64,000 nucleotides of DNA. Origin: Irregularibacter muris (GTDB lineage: Bacteria; Bacillota; Clostridia; Eubacteriales; Garciellaceae). Below are positions 54,687 to 62,933 of this stretch, piece after piece. Each line of letters starts with the position of its first letter. Position 1 is the first letter of the stretch. Made by a program: the position numbers and the translations under genes. The stretch lies in NCBI RefSeq assembly GCF_024622505.1, contig NZ_JANKAS010000013.1, forward strand, positions 1 through 64,000. The letters are read 5' to 3'. The notes below the pieces were generated by a model. It was not told the origin of the DNA, made no database searches, and saw only the letters and a program-made list of their open reading frames with translations.

Positions 54687-55454
54687 TTAGGTCATAGAGC
54701 GTAATGCCCCATCCCTATATTCATTGGGACTCATAATTATTGGAACATTTCCTATATCAATGATAGATTTTCCCCCTTCAAAACCAGAAGGTTCTTTGGT
54801 AAACAATTGGTTGTCATACATGGCTCCTTGGCCTGCTATTTGTTTAACAATTGCTACCCTTTTTTTACCAGGCCTAATTTTATCGTAAAACTCATGTTTT
54901 TCGGTATAATCACGACCTGGTAACTTCTTCATAACCTTCCTAATTTCCTGAACAAATTGATCACAATATTTATGCCCCTCTAGAGGATATTTCCTACTGG
55001 ACATTAGTCCCTCTTTGAAGGTAATATCTATATGAATAATGATATCCTTCTTCCCTGGTGTTCCTGCTCTTTCCAGAAATAACTGCTTATTTAATATGCC
55101 TTCAGAGGAACCAAACTCTGCCATTTGATTTCCTTGGGCATCAGCCCCTGTCATCATGACATAGACTCCTGTAAGAGTATGGGTAATCCCTTCTCCTAAT
55201 CTTCCCAATACTTTTGTGGAAATTGGCAGAATATCCATAATGCTATTTACCTCAATATCATGCTCTTGGGGTTTGATGATATGAAGATCTATATTTTCTA
55301 TATATTTATTCTCTACAATTTTATCTTTAAAGAAATCTAAGGGTATAGTGAGCTTGTTCTTTCCGATGGAAAAGCCCTCTCCTATAACAACTTCTTCCAT
55401 GTGATAGGCCTTTATCACCAATCTTCTCATTTCTAACTCATTGTCGATTTTCAA
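54687..55454 (-). CDS. prdD: PrdD, paralogue of the pro-/beta-subunit part of PrdA
   Basis: A 255-residue protein matching the central part of PrdA up to its cleavage site: GEGITHTLTGVYVMMTGADA with AEFGSSEGIL, RPGKKRVAIVKQIAGQGAMYDN, and the final DIGNVPIIMSPNEYRDGALRSMT. It stops at the Thr equivalent to PrdA Thr426, exactly where PrdA is cut. PrdD and PrdE together thus resemble a pre-split PrdA. Function is not established; a role in PrdA/PrdB assembly or processing is possible. Confidence 0.88.
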   Translation of the reverse strand: MKIDNELEMRRLVIKAYHMEEVVIGEGFSIGKNKLTIPLDFFKDKIVENKYIENIDLHIIKPQEHDIEVNSIMDILPISTKVLGRLGEGITHTLTGVYVMMTGADAQGNQMAEFGSSEGILNKQLFLERAGTPGKKDIIIHIDITFKEGLMSSRKYPLEGHKYCDQFVQEIRKVMKKLPGRDYTEKHEFYDKIRPGKKRVAIVKQIAGQGAMYDNQLFTKEPSGFEGGKSIIDIGNVPIIMSPNEYRDGALRSMT

Positions 55455-55477
55455 TGGCTTTCACCCTTTTTAGGATT

Positions 55478-55511
55478 TTGTATCTATCTTCCCGAAGGAA
55501 GATAGATACAA
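55478..55511 (-). repeat. Super-stable intercistronic hairpin between prdB and prdD
   Basis: A perfect 15-bp stem (55497-55511 with 55478-55492) is closed by C(UUCG)G on the minus strand, the most stable RNA tetraloop. No U-tract follows (AATCCTAAAAAGG), so it is probably an mRNA-stability or processing element rather than a terminator. Confidence 0.8.
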
Positions 55512-55520
55512 GATATTCAA

Positions 55521-56246
55521 TTAAACTTTAGCAACATATTCATATGGTAATGGTACAATTTTTCCAGGTGTTTGAATCTCAATGAGTTGTTTTAAGGAAT
55601 CTCTACAAATATCTCTTTGCATTTCTGGATCATTAGGTGCTCCAGCATTAGCTCCCATAGGTACAAGGGGAGCAACTGCTCTTGGCGTACCGTTTTGTCG
55701 TACTACTGGAGGAAGAGCGGCAATAATAATAGTAGGGATGCCTGCTTCCTCAATCGCTCTCTGCACAATCACGGCAGAGCGGTGGCAGGTACCTCAGCCT
55801 GCTGTCATAAGAACTGCATCTACACCTTCATCTTTTAGAAGCTGTGCAATTTGTGGCCCTGTTTCCTCGGTGAATTTCTGTTGATTTCCACCGCCACCCA
55901 TGAATCCTATATGGGTTTCGGCGATATCACCGATTAAGCCCTCTTCTTTTAATTCCTTTAAACGGTCAATGGGGAACATACAGTTAACGTCTTTATTGAC
56001 ATCTCCATTATCATATCCACCGTGGGATACCATTAAATCGCTAGCAGAAGCTGTTCCAGGAATTTCTCTAAAGCTAAAATCCCCTGCTAAGTTAAATCTT
56101 TTATCACTCTTTAAGTGCACACCAGCAGCTGTAGCCAATGCTACCTTCATATCCTTTAATTCCATAGTCACAGGAGTAAATACTGAAGGTGGTGTAATGG
56201 GAGCAAAAATTTCAGATTGTAATCCCTTTACAATTGTTAAACTCAT
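55521..56246 (-). CDS. prdB: D-proline reductase PrdB, selenoprotein (in-frame UGA = Sec151)
   Basis: Catalytic selenoprotein of D-proline reductase, which with PrdA cleaves the ring to 5-aminovalerate. The frame is open from 56246 through a TGA at 55794-55796 and on to 55521: 150 residues, Sec, then 90 residues, 241 in all, the known PrdB length. The active site reads MTAGUGTCHRSAV, with a Cys three residues after Sec, as in the family. A hairpin begins 14 nt after the TGA. Upstream, GGGGNQQKFTEETGPQIAQLL is conserved. Automatic callers may split it into two genes. The start ATG has GGAGG upstream. Confidence 0.97.
55759..55796 (-). promoter_or_regulatory. UGA selenocysteine codon and bacterial SECIS-type hairpin of prdB
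   Basis: The UGA (55794-55796) is followed after 14 nt by stem CTCTGC/GCAGAG with a 9-nt loop CGTGATTGT carrying a G in its first two positions, a feature of bacterial SECIS elements recognised by SelB. Confidence 0.75.
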
Positions 56247-56257
56247 TTTTCTACCTC

Positions 56258-56506
56258 CTATCTATTTTTCTGTCTGTCTAAATTACTACGATATTTTTCA
56301 TTGATTTCAGGACTTAACACCTCTAAATAACTCATGTTCAGTCCTATTTCTTGTCCTACCTCTAAGGGGTAGTCAGTAATAAGCATTCTCATAGGGACTT
56401 TGATATGACCTAATCTACCTTTGAAATCTATTTCTACAGCACCATCTTTTACCTCTGTGATGATTCCTTCCATATATATAATCTTGTCACCATATTTCAT
56501 ATGCAT
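56258..56506 (-). CDS. Small beta-rich protein of the prd operon, unknown
   Basis: An 82-residue protein wedged between prdA (9-nt gap) and prdB (11-nt gap). It begins MHMKYGDKIIYMEGIITEVKDG, then VEIDFKGRLGHIKVPMRMLI, a pattern of short strands suggesting a small beta-barrel (Sm/SH3-like). A similar small family (named after CBO2463/CBO2479 of C. botulinum) is associated with prd genes, to my recollection. With no cysteines or membrane segments, it is likely an assembly or regulatory partner of PrdA/PrdB. Confidence 0.65.
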   Translation of the reverse strand: MHMKYGDKIIYMEGIITEVKDGAVEIDFKGRLGHIKVPMRMLITDYPLEVGQEIGLNMSYLEVLSPEINEKYRSNLDRQKNR

Positions 56507-56515
56507 TACCTACTT

Positions 56516-58402
56516 TTATGAATATTTTTCTTTCCTTTTTTCGCTTATGGGTAGTGATTGCTCATTTTCTACTCGATCAATTTCTATTTCATAAGTTTTC
56601 TCTATTAATTCTAAGTTGTTTTCCTTAACGTTTCCATTCCACTTTCTTTCTGGTGCTTTGATATCTTCTCCTGCTATAGCAGCTTTTAACATAACCATAG
56701 CACGCAATGCATCCTCTGGACATAGGGTATTACAGCATAATACTTCATTTTCAATTCCAGCTTCAGATTTATTGTGATCTACCATGTATTTTACGTGTTC
56801 GTTTCCTACCACAAGTGCTCCTTGTACTGCACAGAAGGACATTCCCACAACAGGTATTCCTCTCATACCGATTTGTTCAATATGGCTTACAAAGTCAATG
56901 TGATTGTTTCCAAAACCTTCAGTCGTTACAAAAGCTCCCTCTACATCTAAAGCTTCCACAATCATACCTAGTCTTTCAGATACATAGAATTTCTCTGCAT
57001 TAATTTGTGGGCTTCCTACAAAGATCACTGCACAAAGATCAACTTCTGGATCATTCATAGCTTCTAATACTAAAGGCTCTCTCCAATAATGTCTGGAGTT
57101 TTCTTTAGAAGCAGGACCTATACAAGTCAGTGCATGAATTCCTCCATCTAGGACTTCTAATGGGTTTAAGACTACAGGTATGTTCCCTAAGTCAACATTA
57201 GGTTTTCCACCTAGTACACCTACTGGCTCTACAGGTAAAATCAAATTATCATGCATAGCTCCTTGACCCATAATTTCTTTAACAATTACAACTTTTTTCT
57301 TGCCGGGTCTTCTATATTGCTCGATTGTCTCTGTTTCTACTACTAAGCTTTCATCATCCAATTTCTTTAGAGCTTCTCTAATTTCTTGGGTGATGAAATC
57401 AGTAACCTTATGGGCAGCTAAGGGACCTGGTCTTTCCATGTTGGTGTGTTCTTTGATGACCACTTCTGTTTTAATGAAGATGTCTCCCTTATCAGGTGCT
57501 CCTGGTCTATTCCACATGATATTTTCTTCTAAAATGCCTTCGGAAGAACCAAACTCACCAATCTGTACTCCACCCTCATCTGTTCCAGTAACCATCATGA
57601 TGACGCCATCTAATACTCTTGTTACGCCAGTACCTAATTTGCTGTCTCCTTCTTTTGTTGCAATAGGCTGAACGTCCATAATAGTTTCACTATATTGGTT
57701 ATATTTATCCGGAGTGATGATATCAAACTTAATGGATACTACAAGGTCACTAACCTTTACTGCATCGTCACAAATATCTTCCCGAATATATAGAGTAGTG
57801 CCTTCAATTTTTGTTTCTGGTCCTACCTCTACTTTGTCAATTTTGTAATGCTTCTTCATTAATTCTCTTACTTTTTTGTCTTGTACTATAGCTTCTTCTT
57901 TTTCGGTATCTTTAGCTACTTCAACCACTTGAGCTTCTTGTGCTGCTGGAGCCTGAGCCATTGGAGCTACTGGTCCTGCACCATATCCCATGGGAATTTC
58001 TAAGTTGATATCCTTCCCTTCTCCAATATGGATTTTAAGAACTCCTGCATTACCATTCATAGCCACGGGCTGGGAAGCAGTTTGTACAGCAGGAGTTGCT
58101 TGAATTTCTTCTACCTCTACTACTTCTTCCTCTTTTGCACTTTCCATAGCTTTTACGCCTTCTAATAAATCTGGACTAAGAGGAGTTAGGGAGTCTATCG
58201 TTTCTTTTAGTGTTGCCCCTAATACCTCACCAATTTTCAAGCAATTTTCAGGAATAGTTAATAGGCCTGAATCTTCTAAATCTGGGAAAATTACTGGATC
58301 TTCTAAATCATCAGCAGAAATCACTTTCCCTACCTCTGTTCTACAACATACTACCGCATAATCCATTTTGTGTTGTTCTGCAGTTTCTGGAGTAATAGAC
58401 AT
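56516..58402 (-). CDS. prdA: D-proline reductase proprotein PrdA
   Basis: A 628-residue precursor that is cleaved to give two subunits, the downstream one starting with a pyruvoyl group made from Cys. The cleavage site is visible as HALT-CIGPASKENSRHYW, with Cys427 (codon at 57122-57124), one residue from the position described for C. sticklandii. Other marks are VVCCRTEVG near the N-terminus, an Ala/Pro/Glu-rich linker (about 90-175), RPGKKKVVIVKEIMGQGAMHDN, and ENEVLCCNTLCPEDA. It binds D-proline through the pyruvoyl carbonyl while PrdB Sec attacks the ring. It lies 31 nt after prdC. Confidence 0.97.
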   Translation of the reverse strand: MSITPETAEQHKMDYAVVCCRTEVGKVISADDLEDPVIFPDLEDSGLLTIPENCLKIGEVLGATLKETIDSLTPLSPDLLEGVKAMESAKEEEVVEVEEIQATPAVQTASQPVAMNGNAGVLKIHIGEGKDINLEIPMGYGAGPVAPMAQAPAAQEAQVVEVAKDTEKEEAIVQDKKVRELMKKHYKIDKVEVGPETKIEGTTLYIREDICDDAVKVSDLVVSIKFDIITPDKYNQYSETIMDVQPIATKEGDSKLGTGVTRVLDGVIMMVTGTDEGGVQIGEFGSSEGILEENIMWNRPGAPDKGDIFIKTEVVIKEHTNMERPGPLAAHKVTDFITQEIREALKKLDDESLVVETETIEQYRRPGKKKVVIVKEIMGQGAMHDNLILPVEPVGVLGGKPNVDLGNIPVVLNPLEVLDGGIHALTCIGPASKENSRHYWREPLVLEAMNDPEVDLCAVIFVGSPQINAEKFYVSERLGMIVEALDVEGAFVTTEGFGNNHIDFVSHIEQIGMRGIPVVGMSFCAVQGALVVGNEHVKYMVDHNKSEAGIENEVLCCNTLCPEDALRAMVMLKAAIAGEDIKAPERKWNGNVKENNLELIEKTYEIEIDRVENEQSLPISEKRKEKYS

Positions 58403-58433
58403 TGAAATACCTCCTTTATTTTCATAAAAATAA

Positions 58434-59720
58434 TTATTTGTCTTTGATTTTTCTTATTAGTCTTTGACCTGCGGCTCGTAGAACATGATCTGTATGGTGA
58501 TAGGTTGGTACTCCTAACCTAGGAGTAACTGTCATTACAGTGTTCGTTCAGTCCCCGCAGCTACCGACAAGAACAGCTTCGGCACCTTTTTTCTTTAAAC
58601 TTATAAGTGTTTGTGCTTGCCCTGGGCAAATTCCGGGCAATTCACATCGATATCTCCCATTGACTTCTACCATTCTCTTACATCTTTCCTGGGCAACAAC
58701 TTCTCCACCCATGGATTCTACCACTTCCTGTAATCGATCTTCTTGAGCACCACATTCACAGGCCAATATGCCAAATTTACGTTTATCTTGTGGGAAAGGC
58801 ATGGCTACAAGTACGCCCCCAAGTGTTTTAGTGACAGGGCTATTTTCCTTTCCTCGACTACCGGTAAAGGGTCCGCCTAAAACAATTTCTCCATGGGGCT
58901 CTATATAACCCCCTGCTGCTTTAATTAATTCAATCACGGGGTAGCCTATAGGCACATCCATAGAGGTCAATCCATCTCTTGCATCCTTTACCCGTCCACC
59001 AATGGTAACGTCTTTATCTATTACAGGTTTTCTAGCCTCTATGGCTAAAGCTATATTTTTTGCTGTTTCCACATTTTGTACAATGGCATTGGCGCTACTT
59101 GGCAATTGGCCAGGTTTTAATTCCACTCCCAGGAGCTCTCGAATAACTACCCTTTCATCCCCTGATGGGTATAAATCCGGAAGATATTTTATTTCTATAG
59201 CTTCTTTTCCGATATTTTGTTTTAAAACATCAATGGTATCTTTATGTTTAGGCTTAATAGCAATTATTCCATGGGATGCTTCTGTGATTTCCATAATATA
59301 TTTTAGTCCATTGACAATATTTTTTGCCTCTACATCAAGGTAATGGACATTATGTTTTAATATGGGTTCACATTCCGCTGCATTGATAATCGCATACCCA
59401 CCAGATATTTTGGTTTTGAGTTTAACATGGGTAGGAAATCCTGCACCTCCTGCACCTACTATACCAGCCTCCATGATGGCTTCCAGCTTGTCATTGGTTT
59501 CTTTAATGGGTAGATAATCTTTAGATTGCTTTTCTTCAGCCTCTATGAGGATTTCATTTTCATTAACAGATTTCACCCTTCCATTGACGCTACTGTGGAT
59601 AAAGGCACCTAAACCTTCAGGTTCTGCAATTTTTTCTCCCCTTTTCACCTCGTCCAATTCTTTGACTATAGGCTTGCAGGGGGCTCCCACGTGTTGTTTC
59701 AAAGGAAAACGGAATTCCAT
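58434..59720 (-). CDS. prdC: PrdC, RnfC-like selenoprotein electron donor (in-frame UGA = Sec391)
   Basis: A 428-residue flavin/electron-transfer protein related to RnfC, feeding electrons to the proline reductase. The N-terminal region (MEFRFPLKQHVGAPCKPIV, biotinyl-like barrel) is followed by GIVGAGGAGFPTHVKLK. The C-terminal third is Cys-rich: ACECGAQED, AQERCKRMVEV, YRCELPGICPGQ, then VGSCGDU. The TGA at 58548-58550 is in frame and reading continues 37 codons to a TAA at 58434. A hairpin lies 21 nt after the TGA. Reading it as a stop would remove the CxxU redox pair. First gene after the sigma-54 promoter. Confidence 0.96.
58510..58550 (-). promoter_or_regulatory. UGA selenocysteine codon and bacterial SECIS-type hairpin of prdC
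   Basis: UGA at 58548-58550 is followed after 21 nt by a perfect stem ACTCCTA/TAGGAGT with a compact GGT loop (58510-58526), extendable by one T-A pair. The GGU loop matches the conserved G/GU of bacterial SECIS loops. Confidence 0.8.
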
Positions 59721-59788
59721 CTTGAATTCACCTCCTTTTATCTGAATTTATTTTATTTGTATTAGTTTGGATTTTCACAATTATAAAT

Positions 59789-59806
59789 ATGCAATAACCA
59801 TGCCAA
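59789..59806 (-). promoter_or_regulatory. Sigma-54 (-24/-12) promoter of the prdC operon
   Basis: On the minus strand the sequence is TTGGCATGGTTATTGCAT, against consensus TTGGCACG-N4-TTGCAT; the invariant GG and GC are 10 bp apart. The predicted start near 59779 gives a leader of about 58 nt before prdC. It fits the sigma-54 activator PrdR encoded just upstream. Confidence 0.92.
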
Positions 59807-59820
59807 GTACGATATGTTTT

Positions 59821-59865
59821 AAATAAAATAACGCATTCCCGCTAATTTCAATGGAATGCGTTTTT
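59821..59865. terminator. Terminator between prdR and prdC
   Basis: Stem ACGCATTCC/GGAATGCGT (59831-59861) has T-rich sequence on both sides: TTATTTTATTT in the prdR direction and TTTTTC in the other. It separates prdR from the sigma-54-driven operon. Confidence 0.8.
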
Positions 59866-59901
59866 CTATAAATATTTTCTATAGGATAAAAATATCTCCT
59901 G

Positions 59902-59917
59902 TGTCAAATTATTGACA
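59902..59917. promoter_or_regulatory. Candidate PrdR enhancer site 1
   Basis: Perfect 16-bp dyad TGTCAAATTATTGACA, centred about 130 bp upstream of the predicted prdC start. It shares sequence and spacing with site 2. Confidence 0.7.
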
Positions 59918-60014
59918 TAAATTCATAGTACATCTTTTTGGTATTTTTTCTAAAAGGTGTGTTATTCTGGTTAGCAGGCTACTTTACTGTAAAGAAAAGC
60001 ATGACCCTTCTTTT

Positions 60015-60030
60015 TGTCAGATTTTTGACA
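60015..60030. promoter_or_regulatory. Candidate PrdR enhancer site 2
   Basis: TGTCAGATTTTTGACA, identical to site 1 at 14 of 16 positions, centred about 243 bp upstream of the prdC start. A TTGACA half-site follows at 60044-60049, close to the prdR stop. Confidence 0.65.
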
Positions 60031-60059
60031 TCCTTCTAAAATGTTGACATTGTTATTAT

Positions 60060-61829
60060 TTATTCAATACCATATTGGCTTAATTTATAATAAAGTGTAC
60101 TTCTAGGTATGTTTAAGATTTCTGCTGCTCTTTTTTTATTGCCTTTCACTAAAGTCATTACTTCTTGAATTATTGAAATTTCAGTCTTCCTAAGGGTTTT
60201 TTCTAAATCATATTCTTGGGGTTCTCCCTCGGGATTATTTTTTCTCTTCTTTATATTCTTAATAATCTCTTCTGGCATAAGCTCCTTGGTAATATGATTA
60301 TTTGTTGACAATACGACCAATCTTTCCATTGTATTCTTGAGTTCTCTAATATTTCCCTTCCATTCATAATCGGTAAGTATTCTTAATACTTCGGGTGAAA
60401 TAGATAGAATATTACGCTGGTGAACCTTAGTAAATTCCTTTATAAAGCGATGGATCAGCAAAGGAATATCTTCTCTTCTTTCTCTTAAAGGAGGTAATTT
60501 AATGGATACTACATTTAGTCTATAGTAAAGATCCTCCCGGAAGGTTCCCTCCTCCATCATTTTTTCAAGATTCTGATTGGTCGCTGCAATAATGCGGGCA
60601 TTTACTTTAAAGGACTTTTCCCCTCCCACAGGATGTACCATTCCATCCTGTAATACTCTCAGTAGTTTGGCCTGCATATCAATGGGCATTTCCCCGATTT
60701 CATCTAGAAAGATGGTTCCTTGGTCAGCCAATTGAAATTTTCCCTTTTTCCCCTTGGTCAAGGCTCCTGTGAAGGCTCCTCCTTCATAGCCAAAGAGTTC
60801 ACTTTCTAGCAAATTGCTAGGTATAGCGCTACAGTTTATAGCAATAAAGTCACCTTTTCTTGCACTTTCTTGATGGATAGCCCGGGCAAATACCTCTTTA
60901 CCTGTCCCACTTTCCCCTGTAATAAGGACGTTCACACTGGCTTTAGCTACCTGCTGGGCTAAGATAATAGCTTCTGTTAGCTTTTTGCTTTTGCCAATGA
61001 TGCCCCCCAATTGGTATTGATCCTCTGTTATTTTCCTATATTCTTTCTCCAAAAACTCTACCCTATTTGTTGCCTCTTCTAGTTCCATGGATAATTGGAT
61101 GATTTCTGTAATGTCCCTTTCTGAAGAAACTGCTCCTACTAATTGCCCTTCACTCCATAGGGGTTTGGCTGATATGGCCACATAGGTATCCTTTCTAGGG
61201 GAATGAGTAACATTTTCCACTGGTTCTCCACTTTTTATGACCATATCTAATAATGCTGTGGGGAAATAATCACTTAATTTTTTTCCCAGTAGTTCTTCTG
61301 CCTCTACTCCGTATACTCGTTCAGCACTATTGTTCCAAAAAGTCACTATTCCGTCCTCATCAATCACACAAACTCCTTCATGTAATCGGTCTAGGATAGT
61401 TCTCAATTGTTGGCTGAGTTCTTCTGTCTTTTTATAATAGGTATCCCTTAAGCTTATTGTATCTATCATACCTATAATTTTCTTGCCATCCCATATGGGC
61501 AAACTTCCTATGCCTTTAGCCACCATAAAATCTCGAGCTTCTTTTACTGGTTTTTGGGGGGAGAAAAGATATACATTTTTTCTCATGTGTTTCTCCACCG
61601 ATTGATGTAAATCTACTTTCTGTCTGATCATATCCCCAATATCCGAATAGGTGATAATCCCCTTTACTTCTTCCCTATCTCCATGGGACATAAGAATAAG
61701 GGCTTCATTTCTTTTTTTTATTGCCATTTCATTCCACACTTCAAATAATGTGGCATTGGTTCCTACTTTTATTAAGTCCGTATCCATAATGTCTTCGGCG
61801 GTTAACTTAATAATTTGATTGAGAATCAT
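60060..61829 (-). CDS. prdR: PrdR, sigma-54-dependent activator of proline reductase genes
   Basis: A 589-residue enhancer-binding protein. Two CBS domains (about 8-130) are followed by a PAS domain (about 140-245), a coiled linker, and an AAA+ domain (275-505) with Walker A GESGTGKE (305-312), the sigma-54 contact loop GAFTGA (351-356) and Walker B GTIFLDEIGE (371-380). A Fis-type helix-turn-helix ends the protein (562-585, KKRAAEILNIPRSTLYYKL). In C. difficile PrdR activates prd genes in response to proline. CBS and PAS domains hint at adenine-nucleotide or redox input here. Transcribed separately from prdC. Confidence 0.95.
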   Translation of the reverse strand: MILNQIIKLTAEDIMDTDLIKVGTNATLFEVWNEMAIKKRNEALILMSHGDREEVKGIITYSDIGDMIRQKVDLHQSVEKHMRKNVYLFSPQKPVKEARDFMVAKGIGSLPIWDGKKIIGMIDTISLRDTYYKKTEELSQQLRTILDRLHEGVCVIDEDGIVTFWNNSAERVYGVEAEELLGKKLSDYFPTALLDMVIKSGEPVENVTHSPRKDTYVAISAKPLWSEGQLVGAVSSERDITEIIQLSMELEEATNRVEFLEKEYRKITEDQYQLGGIIGKSKKLTEAIILAQQVAKASVNVLITGESGTGKEVFARAIHQESARKGDFIAINCSAIPSNLLESELFGYEGGAFTGALTKGKKGKFQLADQGTIFLDEIGEMPIDMQAKLLRVLQDGMVHPVGGEKSFKVNARIIAATNQNLEKMMEEGTFREDLYYRLNVVSIKLPPLRERREDIPLLIHRFIKEFTKVHQRNILSISPEVLRILTDYEWKGNIRELKNTMERLVVLSTNNHITKELMPEEIIKNIKKRKNNPEGEPQEYDLEKTLRKTEISIIQEVMTLVKGNKKRAAEILNIPRSTLYYKLSQYGIE

Positions 61830-61912
61830 AGGAAAACTCCTTTAAATAGTTTTGGAATACAAAATCTTTTCTTTGTTTTCATTATAACAGATGTTTTATA
61901 AAAAACTAGACA

Positions 61913-61937
61913 ACAAAAAAACAATCTAAAAAGATTG
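61913..61937 (-). terminator. Terminator after the GntR-RCK_C gene
   Basis: On the minus strand CAATCT, loop TTTT, AGATTG is followed by a seven-T run. It lies about 150 nt after the regulator gene and before prdR; the stretch 61938-62090 shows nothing else. Confidence 0.85.
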
Positions 61938-62090
61938 CTTTGATTATATCTCTTGGTCGCATTGACAGGAGATTACTCCAAATTTTTGCTTGCCTTTCAT
62001 TAGGATAGAACCTACATAAAACATGAAGCAATCCCTGCCTGAGATGGAGAATAAAACAAACTCTCCATCTATCTAACACAATAAATTGCT

Positions 62091-62738
62091 TTACAACTTA
62101 TTTAAAAATTGTTTTAATTTATAATAGACGTCTTGGTCCCCTACCACGACAATGGTATCTCCAACTTCTAAGGTATACTTGGGTCCTGGGGAGATAATCA
62201 TCTGTTCTCCTCTTTTTATGGCGATAATGGTGCCGCCGGTTTTTTTCCAGAATTCTACTTCTGCAATGGTTTTGCCTGCCTCTTTATAGGAAGATTCAAT
62301 GTCAATTTCAAAGGGGTTGTAGGGATTGATATGTTTTAGATTATCACTATATTCAATAAGATTATGTACCATATCCCATAGATTAATATCCATTTTCTTT
62401 TTTTCTTCTAATAAATTTCTTAATTCCTTTTTAATACTGGCTAAAGAATGTTTCCCTTTATATTTTTCTATAAATTCATAGGCTAAATCCTTTGATAAAA
62501 TAATAACGCCGCTTCCTTGGCTGACTTTAACTACTCCCCCCTCTGCTAAAAGGGCTAGAGACCTTCTAATGGTTTCCGGCGATACATTATATAGACTAGC
62601 TAAGGTAGATCTGCCGTATATTCTTTCTCCTACTGTAAATTCTCCCTGTACAATTCTATGGGACATATCCAAAGCAATTTGGGTATATCTAGATAATCCT
62701 CCCATAATCGTCACCTTCATTCCTATTATATTTTGCAC
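62091..62738 (-). CDS. GntR-type regulator with C-terminal RCK_C domain (BusR-like, probable c-di-AMP sensor)
   Basis: A 215-residue fusion. Residues about 14-80 form a GntR winged helix (YTQIALDMSHRIVQGEFTVG ... SRSTLASLYNVSPETIRRSL-type reading, with SQGSG wing), 85-130 a coiled helix, and 135-213 a TrkA-C/RCK_C domain (TIAEVEFWKKTGGTIIAIKRG, LEVGDTIVVVGD). The same architecture defines BusR, the c-di-AMP-binding repressor of an osmolyte transporter, so a similar osmotic or potassium role is likely. No transporter is adjacent; the prd locus is. The start may be one of several Met codons (62738, 62720 or 62702). Confidence 0.88.
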   Translation of the reverse strand: MQNIIGMKVTIMGGLSRYTQIALDMSHRIVQGEFTVGERIYGRSTLASLYNVSPETIRRSLALLAEGGVVKVSQGSGVIILSKDLAYEFIEKYKGKHSLASIKKELRNLLEEKKKMDINLWDMVHNLIEYSDNLKHINPYNPFEIDIESSYKEAGKTIAEVEFWKKTGGTIIAIKRGEQMIISPGPKYTLEVGDTIVVVGDQDVYYKLKQFLNKL

Positions 62739-62903
62739 AAGTAAAGTAACAACTATATTTTATTATATAAGTTGTCGATTGTCAATTTTCTTTATTTTTC
62801 TGGGGCTATAACTTATGTTCCCTATTTTAAATAAAAACTATGTCTTTTTACTCTATATATTCTACCACAATTCTCCTAGAAGGGGATATCCTTTCTTTTC
62901 ACA

Positions 62904-62931
62904 CAAAAAAAGCACTACATTTCTGTAGTAC
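62904..62931 (-). terminator. Terminator after the SSB-like gene
   Basis: An 8-bp stem (one G-T pair) with loop GAAA is followed by seven T residues on the minus strand. Confidence 0.9.
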
Positions 62932-62933
62932 CT

